Notes: generated from the sequence alone by a model not told the origin. DNA of 64,000 bases from Xenorhabdus hominickii (GCF_002632725.1 NZ_NJAI01000004.1:431564-495563); one strand, 5' to 3'; counted from the first letter of the stretch, positions 20,401-31,295 are shown. Numbers and translations: made by a program.

Positions 20401-22535
20401 GACCAACGCCAATAATAATCACGGCGTTCGTATATCAAACGTGCTCTTAATTCTGATACGGCATGTTTCTTACCACTAGCATCTGCATAGACGATGTCAA
20501 ATTCTGCCAGTGAATTTTCATCTACGTTATAGCGGTTTTCATCACGGCCGGTACGATAGTCATAAATCGCTTTCTTATTGAAAAGTGGACGTATACCAAC
20601 TAACTGCTTAGCAGGCCAGATGGCCTGTTCGGCCCTACGTGTCACAGGGCGACCACCGGATTCCAACAGGCTGGCCTGTACAATGACTTTCACAGGAGAA
20701 GTGACGGAATTCCAATTATCGCCACTGACGGAGAGATCCGCCTTCCCTTCTTTGTTCAGCGTGAAATCAAACTCATCCAATGTCCGGCTCAAATCTGTTT
20801 CTTTTACCGAACCAAATTCGTATCCCGGTAATTTAGTTACTGCATTACGATCAGGGCGTAAGAACAGTTGCCCTTGTAAGCGGTTATCCGCAGCCGGCGC
20901 ACCATACAGGTAACGACCCGTTATGGCGAATTCAACATTTTCATTCTTCAATACAGGCTGATTATCCGCATTCCCGTTGATCTCTAATGCCATACGCTCG
21001 GGCATGAAATCTTCAACACTAAACTTGTAATAACGTGGCGTTTTATCACCTAAATCCAATCTCAGTGACCACATTCCCGTTTCAGCCTCTTGAGGGATAG
21101 GGTAACGATATTGATATAACCCGTTTTCAGCTTGCCAGACAAAACTACGGACAACCTGATTATCCGATTTCAATACATCCACTTTAACTGGCTGCGGTTT
21201 AAGTGGGCGGCCATCAGCATCACGCAATAAGCCATTAACGATCAGCGTTTCTCCCGGCCGATAAAGGTTTCTTGGGCCAAATACAAAAAACTGTTTGCTG
21301 TACCCTTGTGGGCCTCCGATATCAAACTCAGAGAGATCCAGAGCAGGAGAATTCAAGTCAATCATGCTGGTTCGTCCATCCTGAATAGCCAGCAGTAATT
21401 TTGCTTTGTCGCTTTTTTCGAGTGTTGCGTGCCCATCACTGTCAGTCATGGCTTTTGCCAGAAGTTGTCCTTTTCCATCCAACAGACGAATTTCAACCCC
21501 TTTCAGGCCAGAACCTTGTGCCAATGATTGAGTAAATACATCGATCCTGTGTAGATAAGTGTGCATCGAGACGCCAATATCACTCAATGTAAACAGGGTA
21601 ATGGGATTGTTATAGGTATATTTTCCTGCTTGCTGCATGACAGCCAGATAAACACCATCTCTTTGTAACTCTTTGATGTTATTTAAAGGCAGCAATATTT
21701 TTTCACGGGTATTGGCGGTCGGATTAAGGTCGAAACGACCTGTATAGACTAATTCAGTATCTTGCAGTAGTTTCTTGGATTCCCAGTAATCCATGTTGCT
21801 GCTGTATTGCCAGTCGGCGATAAACGAGGGTAAAGCCTCATCTTTGATTCGGAAAAAATTAACATCAACACGATCAACATTGAGTGTCAGTATAGGCAGC
21901 CCTTCCGCCGCTTTACTGGGCAACAATATACCTTTGCTGGCAAAACCCACTGTTGGTGTAACAGATGCCGTTTTGAACTTTTTCTCATAACCGATCGCCA
22001 ACTTTCGTTCATTTATCCCTTTCACGCCCTCATCAACCGTTAACTGTAATTCACGATCAGGGGGTAAATGACGTAACCGGAGTTCCATCTGGTTATTGGA
22101 AAGTTCCCATGCACCATCCAATTTTCCGGATTTCATATCAACCAGGTGTACTTTTTGTGAAAAATCTTGGTTGGGATCTAAAGGAATAGAAAATGTCACC
22201 ACCATTGCACTGGCACCATCTAACTGTAGTTCAGATGCATCCAGGATAGTGACATCTTTGCCTGCATAGCGCTGTGTTGATATTTCTGATTTTGCGTTGC
22301 CACCTTGAGATTGATTTTCTTGAATCTTCTGTTCTGAAGTATTCTGTTTTTGAGCTTTATTTTCTTGCGTCTTATCTTGTTGAGACAATAACGTGTGTAG
22401 CTTATCCTTCTCTGAATTGTCGGATTGATCGCATCCGGATAGCACGAACAGTGCAAATAACGAGGCGAATAGCACGACGAGATATCGCTTTCTCCTTGCC
22501 CCCCATTGCAGAAATTGACGTTGATACATGACCAT
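17457..22535 (-). CDS. yfhM: Bacterial alpha-2-macroglobulin lipoprotein (YfhM type)
   Basis: Periplasmic lipoprotein of 1692 residues that traps proteases through a reactive thioester. Lipobox LSGC (Cys about 35) follows a basic start and hydrophobic segment; successive MG beta domains follow. The thioester motif CLEQ, in YPYGCLEQTVSG, is near residue 1218, so it belongs to the thioester-active class. The start may be 22535 or 22529 (MYQRQF). Adjacent to pbpC. In an insect pathogen it could protect against host proteases and the window's own M4 peptidases, which is inference. Confidence 0.96.
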   Translation of the reverse strand: MVMYQRQFLQWGARRKRYLVVLFASLFALFVLSGCDQSDNSEKDKLHTLLSQQDKTQENKAQKQNTSEQKIQENQSQGGNAKSEISTQRYAGKDVTILDASELQLDGASAMVVTFSIPLDPNQDFSQKVHLVDMKSGKLDGAWELSNNQMELRLRHLPPDRELQLTVDEGVKGINERKLAIGYEKKFKTASVTPTVGFASKGILLPSKAAEGLPILTLNVDRVDVNFFRIKDEALPSFIADWQYSSNMDYWESKKLLQDTELVYTGRFDLNPTANTREKILLPLNNIKELQRDGVYLAVMQQAGKYTYNNPITLFTLSDIGVSMHTYLHRIDVFTQSLAQGSGLKGVEIRLLDGKGQLLAKAMTDSDGHATLEKSDKAKLLLAIQDGRTSMIDLNSPALDLSEFDIGGPQGYSKQFFVFGPRNLYRPGETLIVNGLLRDADGRPLKPQPVKVDVLKSDNQVVRSFVWQAENGLYQYRYPIPQEAETGMWSLRLDLGDKTPRYYKFSVEDFMPERMALEINGNADNQPVLKNENVEFAITGRYLYGAPAADNRLQGQLFLRPDRNAVTKLPGYEFGSVKETDLSRTLDEFDFTLNKEGKADLSVSGDNWNSVTSPVKVIVQASLLESGGRPVTRRAEQAIWPAKQLVGIRPLFNKKAIYDYRTGRDENRYNVDENSLAEFDIVYADASGKKHAVSELRARLIYERRDYYWRWSDSTGWDSGYDQKDLVMADEHVQIAENGTAKISFPVDWGTYRIEIVDPHNQLVTSLNFWAGYSWQDNTGGTGAVRPDQVKLSLDKAAYKPGDKVKLHMVAPQEGKGYLLVESSDGPLWWQEIDVPEKGLDIDVPINQEWARHDLYLTAVVIRPGDKSRQATVKRAIGVLYLPMMDERRKLNLALNAPDKIRPNQDLTVKIKATPQSGQKLPKQAYVLLSAVDSGVLSITNFKTPDPYDAFFSRKRYGIDQYDVYGRLIEAEGRQANLRFGGDGSDDFDRGGKKPLTEVKIIAEQAKPVALNANGEGEVTLPIPDFNGELRLMAQIWSDDNFGHSERKITVAAPVITQMSLPRFMAGGDHSQLALDITNLTEQPQVLTLNFAAEGLIKLQGVTSKKLLLEKGIRTTIQIPVKADYGFGEGEIFLTVNGLKLSDEEQVQYKNSWKMGVRPAYPAQTIQFADVIHQGQNWQLPSTAIAGLAPETLEGQLLLSSRPSLQIARYIRELYAYPYGCLEQTVSGLYPSLYSNEAELKKLGINTQSDEKRRTAIDVGITHLLSMQRHDGSFSLWNRNGDEEFWLTAYATDFLFRASQQGYSVPVDALKSANNRLLRYLQDKSIISDRYSGSRAALQFSVQAYAGLVLATQQKAPLSGLRQLYERRAQAGNGLSLVQLGIALKLMGDNTRGDAAVQLGVNASRESGYGLGDYGSTIRDNALIVSLLTEHNMFQKEMLQKERDEKLLSLSNELTTRDYFSTQESNAIYLAGRYFIGAAEQPWKAVINQQMPSFNRESALTETLTADQISKGIDISNRGDSTLYSRLNVVGYPLNTPSPYSNVLKIKRTYLSLEGVPANIERMRSGEMVIVKLEISATESVPDALVVDLLPAGLEVENQNLANSSASLSESAANLQDLVEDMQNAHIRHMEYRDDRFVAAVAVPSYQPVTLLYLARAVAPGIYQIPAPQVESMYVPNWRAVGETDTKLEVVR

Positions 22536-22655
22536 AACCCCTATCGTTTTACCGGATATGCCGGAAGATTATTTTTTTAGAAGTTCATTATGGTACTTCC
22601 TACCTCACATAACCAAAGCGCAGAAAAAATGGTTTTCTGGTACAGCGTTTGCCTA

Positions 22656-23084
22656 TTATTGATTAATAACAGGAATGGTATCCCGCAGCCAGCTACCTAA
22701 TTTCCGTTGATAGAAAGGTTGCGTATGCTGGATCAAATAATGGCTAATCCCTCCTTCATTTTCATTGACCAGACAAAAATCGACGGATTTGTCTTCATCA
22801 AGATATTCACAAGCCTGTTCTCCAGCTTCTTGAAGCAGCAAGTTAACCTCGTTGTCTGTTAACACTCCGCTGAATTCCAAGCCAATTAACAAACTAGGCT
22901 CTTCATCCAGATTTTTATCATGAGCCATGATTAGAAAAGCACGCCGAACGGGTTTATGCTGTTTGAATAAATCAATTAAGGCCTCAATAAGCTGAGCGGG
23001 TTGTTCCTCTGGCTGGCTGAGAGTGATATGGCTTCCACTGGGAACTTCTATTTCAGTAGCGACAGGCCCATTTGACAAGCTCAT
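22656..23084 (-). CDS. sseB: SseB C-terminal-domain protein (N-terminal domain missing)
   Basis: 142 residues matching only the C-terminal half of SseB (PSGSHITLSQPEEQPAQLIE to GISHYLIQHTQPFYQRKLGSWL). E. coli SseB is about 258 residues with an additional N-terminal SseB domain. Only 121 bp separate this start from pepB, so that domain is gone rather than unannotated. GGAGAT precedes the ATG at about 8 bases, consistent with the short form being translated. SseB is linked to serine sensitivity and sulfurtransferase activity in E. coli; sseA, its usual neighbour, is absent. Confidence 0.88.
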   Translation of the reverse strand: MSLSNGPVATEIEVPSGSHITLSQPEEQPAQLIEALIDLFKQHKPVRRAFLIMAHDKNLDEEPSLLIGLEFSGVLTDNEVNLLLQEAGEQACEYLDEDKSVDFCLVNENEGGISHYLIQHTQPFYQRKLGSWLRDTIPVINQ

Positions 23085-23205
23085 GAAAATCTCCGAATAG
23101 TGCTATTTAAACTGTAGTTAAATGTAGTCATTAGGATCCTTAAAAATTCAATCATAGCCTCCCATCTGAGAGGCTATCAAGAAAGGTATTTGAAAATATG
23201 ACTGT

Positions 23206-24501
23206 TTATTTCTCTTTGGTTAACAACAAATTAGCAATAGTACGCACACCATATCCCGTTGCACCTGCAGCCCATTGTTCAACAGATGATTTACGGTAGG
23301 TTGCGGAGCAATCAATGTGTACCCAGCCTTTTTTATAATTTTCCACAAAGTGAGACAAGAATGCTGCTGCGGTACTGGCTCCCGCTGAATGCGCAGGTGA
23401 CGCAATGTTGTTCAGGTCAGCAAAATTGGATGGTAATTGGCTGCGATGGAATTCAGCCAGCGGCAAACGCCAGAATAATTCGTTTTCAGTCTCTGCCGCA
23501 GCCAGTAACTCAGATGCCAATTTATCATCAAAACTAAATACAGAATGGTAATCGTTTCCTACCGCCATTTTTGCTGCTCCGGTTAACGTTGCAGCATCAA
23601 TAATAAGCCGCGCTTTTTCCGCACTGGCATCAATCAAACCATCAGCCAAAACCAGACGCCCTTCTGCATCAGTGTTCATCACTTCAACGGTTTTACCGTT
23701 GCGATAACGTATGATGTCACCCAGTTTGAAGGCATTCCCGCTCACCATATTATCTGCAATGCTCAGGAACAATTTCACACGATGTTTCAACCCACGGCTG
23801 ATTGCCAGAGCCAGTGCACCAGTTAATGTTGCCGAGCCGCCCATGTCCGATTTCATGGAATCCATTGAGCTAGAAGGTTTGATGCTGTATCCGCCTGAAT
23901 CGAAGGTAATACCTTTACCGACCAGACAAGCAAAGACGGGCGCTTTTGCATCTTTTGTCGGGTTAAAATCCAATGCCAGAAAAACAGGGTCACGGGAAGA
24001 GCCACGGCCAACAGTATGTACACCTAAATAACCTTGTTCGTGCAGTTCATTACCTTTGATAATTCGATAACTCACCGCATCACCCGCTACACCACTGAGT
24101 AAGTCAATGGCTCTCTGAGCGAGCTGTTCTGGCCCTAAATCTTCTGCCGGAAGGTTGATCGTATCACGTACCCAATCAATGAATTTGATTCTGCTGTCGA
24201 GTTCTTGTTTTTCTGTCGCAGGCAGTTGTGGCCATTCAATAGTGCGTAATCCCTTGGGCGAACGGAACCCCAACCAAAATGCCCAACTTCTTTCTAGATC
24301 CCAGCCATCACCGGCTAAGGCAACGTTACGAATTCCTTGTCCATCAATTTTACGTCCTGCGCGTTGGATAGCCCCTAATTTTCCATTGTTATCCACGTGG
24401 ATGGCAATCCCCTGGTCGCTTGAGCTAATAAGCGCTTTTTCACCCCAGCAAGCATGAGCGGGTTCATAAGACAGTGTTACTGGCATGATTTGCTTTGTCA
24501 T
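23206..24501 (-). CDS. pepB: Peptidase B (M17 aminopeptidase)
   Basis: Cytosolic broad-specificity leucyl-type aminopeptidase, 431 residues, hexameric in the family. Metal and catalytic residues are seen in [22 protein letters not shown] and [14 protein letters not shown]. It follows iscX in the standard iscX-pepB-sseB order, separated by 182 bp. Confidence 0.96.
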   Translation of the reverse strand: MTKQIMPVTLSYEPAHACWGEKALISSSDQGIAIHVDNNGKLGAIQRAGRKIDGQGIRNVALAGDGWDLERSWAFWLGFRSPKGLRTIEWPQLPATEKQELDSRIKFIDWVRDTINLPAEDLGPEQLAQRAIDLLSGVAGDAVSYRIIKGNELHEQGYLGVHTVGRGSSRDPVFLALDFNPTKDAKAPVFACLVGKGITFDSGGYSIKPSSSMDSMKSDMGGSATLTGALALAISRGLKHRVKLFLSIADNMVSGNAFKLGDIIRYRNGKTVEVMNTDAEGRLVLADGLIDASAEKARLIIDAATLTGAAKMAVGNDYHSVFSFDDKLASELLAAAETENELFWRLPLAEFHRSQLPSNFADLNNIASPAHSAGASTAAAFLSHFVENYKKGWVHIDCSATYRKSSVEQWAAGATGYGVRTIANLLLTKEK

Positions 24502-24683
24502 TTTTTTCTCACTTCTTATCTTATTTTGTCTACTGCTTCACATATTGTTCACTGTTTCACAGTAAGGGTTTTTTAATGTAAAAAAACTGGCGATTGCCAG
24601 TTTTCCATTAAATGCCAACTATGCCAAGTTATTAGGCAAGAATAGGTGAGTTTGTGCACTTTTTGCTTTGCGCAAATTTCATG

Positions 24684-24878
24684 CTACTCATATTCATCCA
24701 GCCACACGAGCAAAATAGCTTCCAAGATTTTTTCATTGGATTTTTGAGGATCATCATCAAAGCCATTCAGTTGACAAATCCATTCATGCATATCGGTGAA
24801 ACGCACTGTTTTAGGATCTAAATCCGGAAAATTGTCATACAGTGCTTCACCAATATCACGACTGTCAGACCATTTCAT
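24684..24878 (-). CDS. iscX: Fe-S assembly protein IscX
   Basis: 64-residue acidic protein that binds IscS and iron and tunes cluster synthesis. Motifs: [28 protein letters not shown] and the acidic C-terminus LVWLDEYE. Usual length; last gene of the isc operon. Confidence 0.96.
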   Translation of the reverse strand: MKWSDSRDIGEALYDNFPDLDPKTVRFTDMHEWICQLNGFDDDPQKSNEKILEAILLVWLDEYE

Positions 24879-24906
24879 TTTTTCATTCTCCTATTTGTGC
24901 TCATAG

Positions 24907-24960
24907 CCATTCGTGTCAATAGCTATTCGTCGTGCCTATATCTATTCGTCGTGTCAATAA
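24907..24960. repeat. Imperfect 19-bp tandem repeat between iscX and fdx
   Basis: CTATTCGTCGTGCCTATAT (24923-24941) and CTATTCGTCGTGTCAATAA (24942-24960), preceded by a shorter copy (24907-24922). Non-coding. Looks like slippage-derived spacer. Confidence 0.7.
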
Positions 24961-24961
24961 A

Positions 24962-25297
24962 TTAGTGTTCACGCGCATGGTTGATGGTGTATTTCGGGAT
25001 TTCAATGATTAAATCCTCATCAGCTACTTTAGCCTGACAACTCAACCGGCTTTCAGGCTCCAATCCCCATGCTTTATCCAACATGTCATCTTCCAGTTCA
25101 GTGCTTTCCCCTAACGAGTCAAAACCTTCTCTGACGATACAGTGACAAGTGGTACACGCACAGGATTTTTCACAAGCATGTTCAATTTCTATACCATTAC
25201 GTAGTGCAACGTCTAGAATTGATTCGCCTTCCTTCGCGTCCAGTACTGCACCCTCAGGGCAAAGTTCGTTATGAGGTAAAAATACAATTTTAGGCAT
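24962..25297 (-). CDS. fdx: 2Fe-2S ferredoxin of the Isc system
   Basis: Adrenodoxin-type ferredoxin that supplies electrons for cluster assembly, 111 residues. Cluster ligands are in [12 protein letters not shown] (C-x5-C-x2-C) and the distal Cys of SRLSCQAKV. It starts 2 bp after hscA ends, so it is translationally close-coupled. Confidence 0.97.
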   Translation of the reverse strand: MPKIVFLPHNELCPEGAVLDAKEGESILDVALRNGIEIEHACEKSCACTTCHCIVREGFDSLGESTELEDDMLDKAWGLEPESRLSCQAKVADEDLIIEIPKYTINHAREH

Positions 25298-25299
25298 AA

Positions 25300-27150
25300 T
25301 TAAATTTCATCCACAGAATGACCCGCCAAAGCCCGGCGGATTGATGTGTCCATACGGCGCGCTGCAAATTCCTGCGTTTGTTTGTCCAATTGTTTAATTG
25401 CACTTTCAATCGCATCAGGAGATGTTCCCTGAGCACTTTCAATTAATACTTGCGCGGCAGCATCAATGGCGGCCTGCTCTTCCTGACTTAATAAGTCAGA
25501 ATCTTTTTCCAACGCGCCAGTTAAGCTTTCCAAAACTCGAGCTGCCTCAACCTTTTGTTCTGCCAACTTACGCGCCTGAATGTCTTCTTGTGCATTACTC
25601 ATTGAATCTTTGAGCATACGAGCAATTTCTTCATCCGATAAACCATAGGAAGGTTTCACCTGAATGGAAGCTTCAACACCCGTGGATTTTTCCAATGCAC
25701 TGACGCTCAGTAAACCATCCGCATCGACCTGAAAGGTCACGCGAATGTGTGCGCCGCCAGCCGGCAGTGGCGGAATACCACGCAATGTAAAGCGCGCCAA
25801 TGAACGGCCGTCACTGACTAATTCTCGCTCACCTTGCACCACATGGATGCTCATCGCACTTTGGCCATCTTTGAAAGTAGTAAACTCTTGCGCTCGTGCA
25901 ATAGGAATCGTGGTATTACGTGGAATGACTTTTTCCACCAAACCACCCATTGTTTCCAAACCGAGTGAAAGCGGGATAACATCCAGTAACAGCATTTCAC
26001 TGTCAGGCTTGTTGCCTACCAGAATATCAGCCTGAATTGCAGCACCAACAGCTACGACTTTGTCTGGATCGATAGAAGTCAATGGCTCACGGTCAAAGAA
26101 TTCTCCCACCATGCTGCGCACCAGAGGCACTCGCGTTGAACCACCAACCATGACCACTTGCAAAACTTCATCAGTTGTCACGCTAGCATCTTTCAATGCC
26201 CGGCGGCAGGAGATTAATGTGCGTTTGACGAGAGAAGCAATCAGTTCGTTGAATTCAGTGCGGGTAATGCGGCCTTGCCAGTCAGCAATACTGATTTCTG
26301 TGCTCTCTGCCTCACTCAAAGTGATTTTGGCTTGAGTTGCGATATCCAGCAGTTGACGCTGTAATCCATGATCTGTGTTATTGCTGATCCCAGCTTGTTC
26401 ACGAATCCAATTGACCAGCAGCAAGTCAAAATCATCACCACCTAGCGCGGTATCGCCTCCCGTCGCCAGTACTTCAAACACCCCCCGGCTGAGACGAAGA
26501 ATGGAAACGTCGAACGTTCCACCACCCAGATCGTAAACAGCGATCACACCTTCCTGACCAGAATCAAGACCATAAGCGATAGCAGCGGCGGTCGGCTCGT
26601 TTAAAAGCCGAAGAACATGCAGACCCGCTAAACGTGCGGCATCCTTGGTGCCCTGACGCTGTGCGTCATCAAAATAAGCTGGAACCGTAATCACGACACC
26701 ATCAAGTTTGCCATCCAAAGTTTCTTCTGCCCGTTGAGCCAACGATTTCAATATTTCAGAAGAAACCTGAATAGGATCGACCAAGCCTGCTACGGTATTG
26801 ATCAGCGGCAAACCATTTTCACTCGCTTGCAACTGGTATGGAAGGTTAGGATAACGCTGCTGAATATCAGACAGAGAGCGCCCCATCATGCGTTTGACAG
26901 AACTAACTGTATTGACAGGATCAGATGCCGCCTGCTGGCGCGCCAGCCAGCCAACCTGAATGTTCTCTTTGCGATATTGCACAACAGAAGGAAGCAAGTG
27001 ACGGTTTTCACTGTCAGCCAGCGTTTCCGCCTGACCACTTCGGACAGTCGCAACCAGAGAGTGAGTGGTACCAAGATCAATTCCCACAGCCAGGCGACGC
27101 TGGTGCGGTGCGGCAGATAAACCAGGTTCGCTGATTTGTAATAAAGCCAT
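25300..27150 (-). CDS. hscA: Fe-S assembly Hsp70 chaperone HscA
   Basis: Specialised Hsp70 that binds the LPPVK segment of IscU with its co-chaperone HscB to drive cluster transfer. 616 residues with ATPase signatures [23 protein letters not shown] and [13 protein letters not shown], a substrate-binding domain from about 390 and a helical lid. Start ATG 27150. Upstream spacer to hscB contains a 15-bp imperfect tandem repeat. Confidence 0.98.
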   Translation of the reverse strand: MALLQISEPGLSAAPHQRRLAVGIDLGTTHSLVATVRSGQAETLADSENRHLLPSVVQYRKENIQVGWLARQQAASDPVNTVSSVKRMMGRSLSDIQQRYPNLPYQLQASENGLPLINTVAGLVDPIQVSSEILKSLAQRAEETLDGKLDGVVITVPAYFDDAQRQGTKDAARLAGLHVLRLLNEPTAAAIAYGLDSGQEGVIAVYDLGGGTFDVSILRLSRGVFEVLATGGDTALGGDDFDLLLVNWIREQAGISNNTDHGLQRQLLDIATQAKITLSEAESTEISIADWQGRITRTEFNELIASLVKRTLISCRRALKDASVTTDEVLQVVMVGGSTRVPLVRSMVGEFFDREPLTSIDPDKVVAVGAAIQADILVGNKPDSEMLLLDVIPLSLGLETMGGLVEKVIPRNTTIPIARAQEFTTFKDGQSAMSIHVVQGERELVSDGRSLARFTLRGIPPLPAGGAHIRVTFQVDADGLLSVSALEKSTGVEASIQVKPSYGLSDEEIARMLKDSMSNAQEDIQARKLAEQKVEAARVLESLTGALEKDSDLLSQEEQAAIDAAAQVLIESAQGTSPDAIESAIKQLDKQTQEFAARRMDTSIRRALAGHSVDEI

Positions 27151-27183
27151 GTGTGCCCCTATAAATCTATATCAGCCGACATT

Positions 27184-27258
27184 TATTCAACTGAAATGTA
27201 TTCAACCGAAATCCATTCAGCTAAAGCTATTCAAATAAATGCTGTTCAGCTAAAAATC
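27184..27258. repeat. Imperfect 15-bp tandem repeat between hscB and hscA
   Basis: About five copies of a TATTCAACTGAAATG-like unit (27184-27198, 27199-27213, 27214-27227, 27228-27242, and a last one running over the hscB stop at 27250). It lengthens the hscB-hscA spacer. Confidence 0.7.
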
Positions 27259-27771
27259 ATCCAGCAGCCGTTCTTCCAGTTGTTCAACTTGCTGTTGCAA
27301 TTTATCTAAAAAGCGTAATTTACGGACTGTATCGGCTGCAATTGTCCATTCAGAAGCATCAAGCTGCTGTTCCATCTGCTCACTGCGAGTTTTAATCATT
27401 TTATTCAAGCGAGATGAAAAACCAGCAAGTTCTGTTTCAGGCTCTGCACTATGCTCAATGGCATCAAGCTCTTCGCGCAACTCTAGCTGCTGCATGAGGA
27501 AAGCCATATCCTGCATCGTATGCTGTTCATTGGATAGATCGAACCCTTGCTGAGATAGCATATATTCTGCACGTTTCAGGGGATGTTTCAGCGTCTGATA
27601 ACCATCATTGATGGTAGCTGCTTGTTGAAGTGCCAGCGTTTTTTCACGTTCTGGTTGGTTGGCAAAACGATCAGGGTGAAACTGACGCTGCAATTCCTGA
27701 TAACGGGTCGCCAACTGTTCACGGTCAATCGCATAGCAGGTAGGCAACCCGAATAAGGTGAAATAGTCCAT
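27250..27771 (-). CDS. hscB: J-domain co-chaperone HscB
   Basis: 173-residue co-chaperone that delivers IscU to HscA. J-domain in the first 75 residues with the essential HPD in [10 protein letters not shown]-terminal helical bundle binds IscU. Between iscA and hscA as in E. coli. Confidence 0.97.
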   Translation of the reverse strand: MDYFTLFGLPTCYAIDREQLATRYQELQRQFHPDRFANQPEREKTLALQQAATINDGYQTLKHPLKRAEYMLSQQGFDLSNEQHTMQDMAFLMQQLELREELDAIEHSAEPETELAGFSSRLNKMIKTRSEQMEQQLDASEWTIAADTVRKLRFLDKLQQQVEQLEERLLDDF

Positions 27772-27828
27772 AAATTACTCTTGTTTTGCAAATACAGATA
27801 GTTTCGCAAAGTGTGGTATTAAACGAGG

Positions 27829-28152
27829 TTAAACGTGAAAACTTTCCCCACAACCACATTCGCTGGAAACGTTGGGGTTGTTGAATTTAAAGCCTTCATT
27901 CAGGCCCTCTTTGACAAAATCCAGCTCAGTGCCATCAAGGTAAAGGATGCTTTTACCGTCAATGATAACTTTCACGCCCTTATCTTCAAAAACCTGATCT
28001 TCTTCATTAACTGTATCAGCAAATTCAAACACATATGCCATACCAGAGCAGCCGGATGTTCTCACTCCCAAACGCAACCCGACACCTTTTCCGCGATTGT
28101 CAAGAAAGGCCAAAATACGCTGGGCTGCACTTTCTGTCAGGGAAATTGACAT
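27829..28152 (-). CDS. iscA: Iron-sulfur assembly protein IscA
   Basis: A-type carrier that passes 4Fe-4S clusters to targets, 107 residues. The three ligand cysteines are in [10 protein letters not shown] and [10 protein letters not shown] use ATG 28152 ([12 protein letters not shown]), which gives the exact family length; an in-frame start at 28197 would add 15 unconserved residues. GAGG lies upstream. Confidence 0.97.
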   Translation of the reverse strand: MSISLTESAAQRILAFLDNRGKGVGLRLGVRTSGCSGMAYVFEFADTVNEEDQVFEDKGVKVIIDGKSILYLDGTELDFVKEGLNEGFKFNNPNVSSECGCGESFHV

Positions 28153-28232
28153 ACAACACCTCACTTTTAAAACTAGTAAAGGTGGATATTGAACCAATAT
28201 CCACCAGAGTTATTTGCTTTTCGCTAAACGCA

Positions 28233-28619
28233 TTACTTGGCTTGACGCTTGCTCTTATAATCTGCAATGGCAGCTTTAATCGCATCTTCTGCCAAAATAG
28301 AGCAGTGAATTTTCACTGGTGGCAATTCCAATTCATCAGCGATCTGTGTGTTTTTGATCGCTTCTGCCTGTTCCAGCGATTTTCCTTTCATCCATTCTGT
28401 TACCAGAGAGCTGGATGCAATCGCAGAGCCGCAGCCATAGGTTTTGAAACGTGCGTCTTCAATGATACCTGAATCGTTGACCTTGATTTGCAGCCGCATG
28501 ACGTCACCACAAGCAGGTGCACCTACCATGCCACTACCAACTGAAGGATCTTCACTGTCGAATGAACCAACATTACGTGGGTTTTCGTAGTGATCAATTA
28601 CTTTGTCGCTGTAAGCCAT
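28233..28619 (-). CDS. iscU: Fe-S cluster scaffold IscU
   Basis: Scaffold on which clusters are built, 128 residues. Three cluster cysteines in GAPACGDVM, KTYGCGSAI and KIHCSILA, and the HscA-recognition motif LPPVK just before the third. 24 bp after iscS. Confidence 0.98.
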   Translation of the reverse strand: MAYSDKVIDHYENPRNVGSFDSEDPSVGSGMVGAPACGDVMRLQIKVNDSGIIEDARFKTYGCGSAIASSSLVTEWMKGKSLEQAEAIKNTQIADELELPPVKIHCSILAEDAIKAAIADYKSKRQAK

Positions 28620-28643
28620 ATCGTTACTCCTGAAACCGTCTGA

Positions 28644-29858
28644 TTAATGATGAGACCATTCGATGGTGCTAATATCCACACCCTGTTTGAACATTTCCCA
28701 CAATGGAGAAAGATCGCGCAGGTGACCAATCGCGTTGTGAATCAACTTGATTGCATAGTCTATTTCTTCTTCTGTGGTAAAACGCCCCAAAGAGAAACGA
28801 ATAGAACTGTGTGCCAGTTCATCATTCATGCCCAATGCACGCAGGACATAAGAAGGCTCCAAACTCGCTGAAGTACATGCCGAGCCAGAAGAAACCGCCA
28901 AATCTTTCAGTGACATCATCAAGGACTCACCTTCAACATAGTTGAAGCTGACATTTAGAATGTGCGGAGCGCCTAATTCTAAATCACCGTTTAGATAAAC
29001 TTCTTCGATATCTTTGATACCGTTCCACAAACGCAGACGCAAGCCACGCAGACGTTCTGCCTCTGATTCCAGTTCTTCTTTCGCAATACGATAGGCTTCG
29101 CCCATGCCAACGATCTGGTGAACAGGTAATGTACCTGAACGCATACCGCGCTCATGACCGCCACCGTGTTGCTGTGCTTCAATGCGAACGCGGGGTTTAC
29201 GACGAACATATAGACCACCAATACCCATTGGCCCATAAATCTTATGCGCAGAAAACGACATCAGATCAACTTTCAGTTTGCTGAGGTCAATAGGCAATTT
29301 ACCGACACTTTGAGTCGCATCAACATGGAAAATGATACCGCGGCTGCGACACATTTCACCGATGGTCATGATATCCTGAACAATGCCAATTTCGTTATTG
29401 ACATGCATGATGGAAACCAGAATAGTGTCATCACGCATGCTGGCTTCCAGCTCTTTCAGATCAATCATGCCATTACTCATTGGTGCAAGATATGTGATCT
29501 CAAAACCTTCGCGCTCCAACTGACGACAAGTATCTAAAACCGCTTTGTGTTCAGTTTTGCAGGTAATAACGTGCTTGCCTTTTTTCTGATAAAATTTTGC
29601 AGCACCTTTAATTGCAAGGTTATCTGATTCTGTTGCACCAGAAGTAAACACGATTTCACGCGGGTCAGCGCCGATCAGATCAGCAATTTGATTACGCGCA
29701 ATATCAACGGCTTCTTCTGCCTGCCAGCCAAAACGATGTGAACGGGAAGCCGGATTACCAAAGATCCCGTCAATAGTTAGATAGTTCATCATTTTTTCAG
29801 CAACACGTGGATCGACTGGTGTTGTTGCTGAATAATCCAAATAAATGGGTAATTTCAT
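28644..29858 (-). CDS. iscS: Cysteine desulfurase IscS
   Basis: PLP enzyme providing sulfur for clusters, tRNA thiolation and cofactors. 404 residues; PLP Lys in [12 protein letters not shown] (about 206) and mobile active-site Cys in [13 protein letters not shown] (about 328). Normal length; 47 bp after iscR. Confidence 0.98.
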   Translation of the reverse strand: MKLPIYLDYSATTPVDPRVAEKMMNYLTIDGIFGNPASRSHRFGWQAEEAVDIARNQIADLIGADPREIVFTSGATESDNLAIKGAAKFYQKKGKHVITCKTEHKAVLDTCRQLEREGFEITYLAPMSNGMIDLKELEASMRDDTILVSIMHVNNEIGIVQDIMTIGEMCRSRGIIFHVDATQSVGKLPIDLSKLKVDLMSFSAHKIYGPMGIGGLYVRRKPRVRIEAQQHGGGHERGMRSGTLPVHQIVGMGEAYRIAKEELESEAERLRGLRLRLWNGIKDIEEVYLNGDLELGAPHILNVSFNYVEGESLMMSLKDLAVSSGSACTSASLEPSYVLRALGMNDELAHSSIRFSLGRFTTEEEIDYAIKLIHNAIGHLRDLSPLWEMFKQGVDISTIEWSHH

Positions 29859-29905
29859 TGCTCACATGCTCCGTAAGACACTTTTAATACTTCTGTTTGC
29901 CACAA

Positions 29906-30400
29906 TTACGCACGCAGATTAACGTTAATCGTCTCTTGAGGCCTGCCGTTAGGTGTACGGCGCTTATCGCTGTCTTGACGATCAGCAACGTCTAACACTT
30001 CTTGGTTGTTCACTAATTCTTCTAAACTGATGCTGCTTAGGAAACCCGTGATACGATCACTGAGATCACGCCATAATGCATGAGTCAAACAGCGATCACC
30101 GCCCTGGCAGCCTTCTCTGCCCTGACAGCGAGTTGCATCAACGGATTCATCAACAGCTGAAATCACTTCGGCAACGAAAATCTTACCAGCATTTCTGCCC
30201 AGCAAATAACCGCCACCTGGACCACGGACGCTAGAAACCAGACCATTTTTACGCAGGCGGGAAAACAACTGCTCAAGATAGGAAAGGGAAATTCCCTGAC
30301 GTTCAGAAATGTCGGCTAATGGCACCGGCCCTTCTTGTGAATGCAACGCCACATCTAGCATGGCAGTTACCGCATAACGTCCTTTTGATGTCAGTCTCAT
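29906..30400 (-). CDS. iscR: Iron-sulfur regulator IscR
   Basis: Rrf2-family repressor/activator, 164 residues. N-terminal winged helix ([18 protein letters not shown]) and 2Fe-2S ligands in [16 protein letters not shown] (C-x5-C-x5-C-x2-H). With its cluster it represses its own operon through type-1 sites, two of which lie just upstream (30440-30489). Confidence 0.98.
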   Translation of the reverse strand: MRLTSKGRYAVTAMLDVALHSQEGPVPLADISERQGISLSYLEQLFSRLRKNGLVSSVRGPGGGYLLGRNAGKIFVAEVISAVDESVDATRCQGREGCQGGDRCLTHALWRDLSDRITGFLSSISLEELVNNQEVLDVADRQDSDKRRTPNGRPQETINVNLRA

Positions 30401-30439
30401 AACAAAAACTCCATGGTGAAATATGGGTCAAATTGTGAC

Positions 30440-30464
30440 ATTCCTGACTATTTTAGTCAACTAT
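30440..30464 (-). promoter_or_regulatory. IscR type-1 operator (site A)
   Basis: Read on the minus strand, the 25 bp match the IscR type-1 consensus ATASYYGACTRWWWYAGTCRRSTAT at 24 positions by my count. 40 bp upstream of iscR. Confidence 0.85.
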
Positions 30465-30489
30465 TTAACCTAGTAATTTACTCAACTAT
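30465..30489 (-). promoter_or_regulatory. IscR type-1 operator (site B), weaker
   Basis: Directly adjoining 25 bp on the minus strand begins ATAGTTGAGTAAATTACTAG and keeps the spacing of the consensus with several changes in the half-sites. E. coli also has tandem IscR sites at this promoter. Confidence 0.6.
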
Positions 30490-30560
30490 TATTTGGCTGC
30501 CCTACGCCTTTTTTCACCCGTTTACCTACGTTTTTACGGCGGTTTTTTGCAAAGAAACGA

Positions 30561-31295
30561 TTATTTTTTGGCCCATTTATCCATGGAAGTCAGTATACCA
30601 CGCAGAATATTCAACTCTTGAGTCTCTGGTCGAGCGCGGGTATAAAGACGTCTTAATTTGTTCATTATCTGACCTGGATGCGCTTTGCGGATGAAGCCAG
30701 ATTCGTTCAGTATCTGCTCAAAATGCTGATAAAAACGCTCCATATCTTCGATAGCAGGATACTCTGCCTCATGATCTGGAGAAGCTGCTTGTTCTGGTTG
30801 TTCCTCAGCCGCAAGGTGTGCCATGCGAATTTCATAACTAACCAATTGAACAGCCATCGCTAAGTTCAATGAACCGTATTCCGGATTAGTTGGAATATAA
30901 AGGTGATAGTTACATCTTTGCAGTTCTTCGTTAGTCAGACCAACACGTTCACGGCCAAACACAATTGCAACCGGAGAGTGGCTGGCTGTTTTGACACAAA
31001 GCTCCCCACATTCACGAGGGGCAACCATTGGCCAAGAGAGGGTTCGGGAGCGTGCGCTGGTTCCTATAACCAATTCACAACCTGCCAACGCTTCATCCAA
31101 CGTATCTACAATGGTTGCATTGCCAATAACGTCACTTGCACCGGCTGAGAGTGCGATAGAATGAGAGTCAGGCTGAACGAGCGGATTCACCAGATATAGG
31201 TTGGTCAATCCCATGGTTTTCATGGCTCTGGCGGTTGACCCCATGTTACCCGTGTGGGAGGTTTCTACCAGAATAATGCGAATATTCTCTAACAT
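30561..31295 (-). CDS. trmJ: tRNA (cytidine/uridine-2'-O-)-methyltransferase TrmJ
   Basis: SPOUT methyltransferase that 2'-O-methylates position 32 of several tRNAs. 244 residues from ATG 31295 ([20 protein letters not shown], the family N-terminus); the in-frame start at 31349 is not conserved. SAM-binding knot residues in [14 protein letters not shown] and [18 protein letters not shown]. Divergent from suhB. Confidence 0.96.
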   Translation of the reverse strand: MLENIRIILVETSHTGNMGSTARAMKTMGLTNLYLVNPLVQPDSHSIALSAGASDVIGNATIVDTLDEALAGCELVIGTSARSRTLSWPMVAPRECGELCVKTASHSPVAIVFGRERVGLTNEELQRCNYHLYIPTNPEYGSLNLAMAVQLVSYEIRMAHLAAEEQPEQAASPDHEAEYPAIEDMERFYQHFEQILNESGFIRKAHPGQIMNKLRRLYTRARPETQELNILRGILTSMDKWAKK

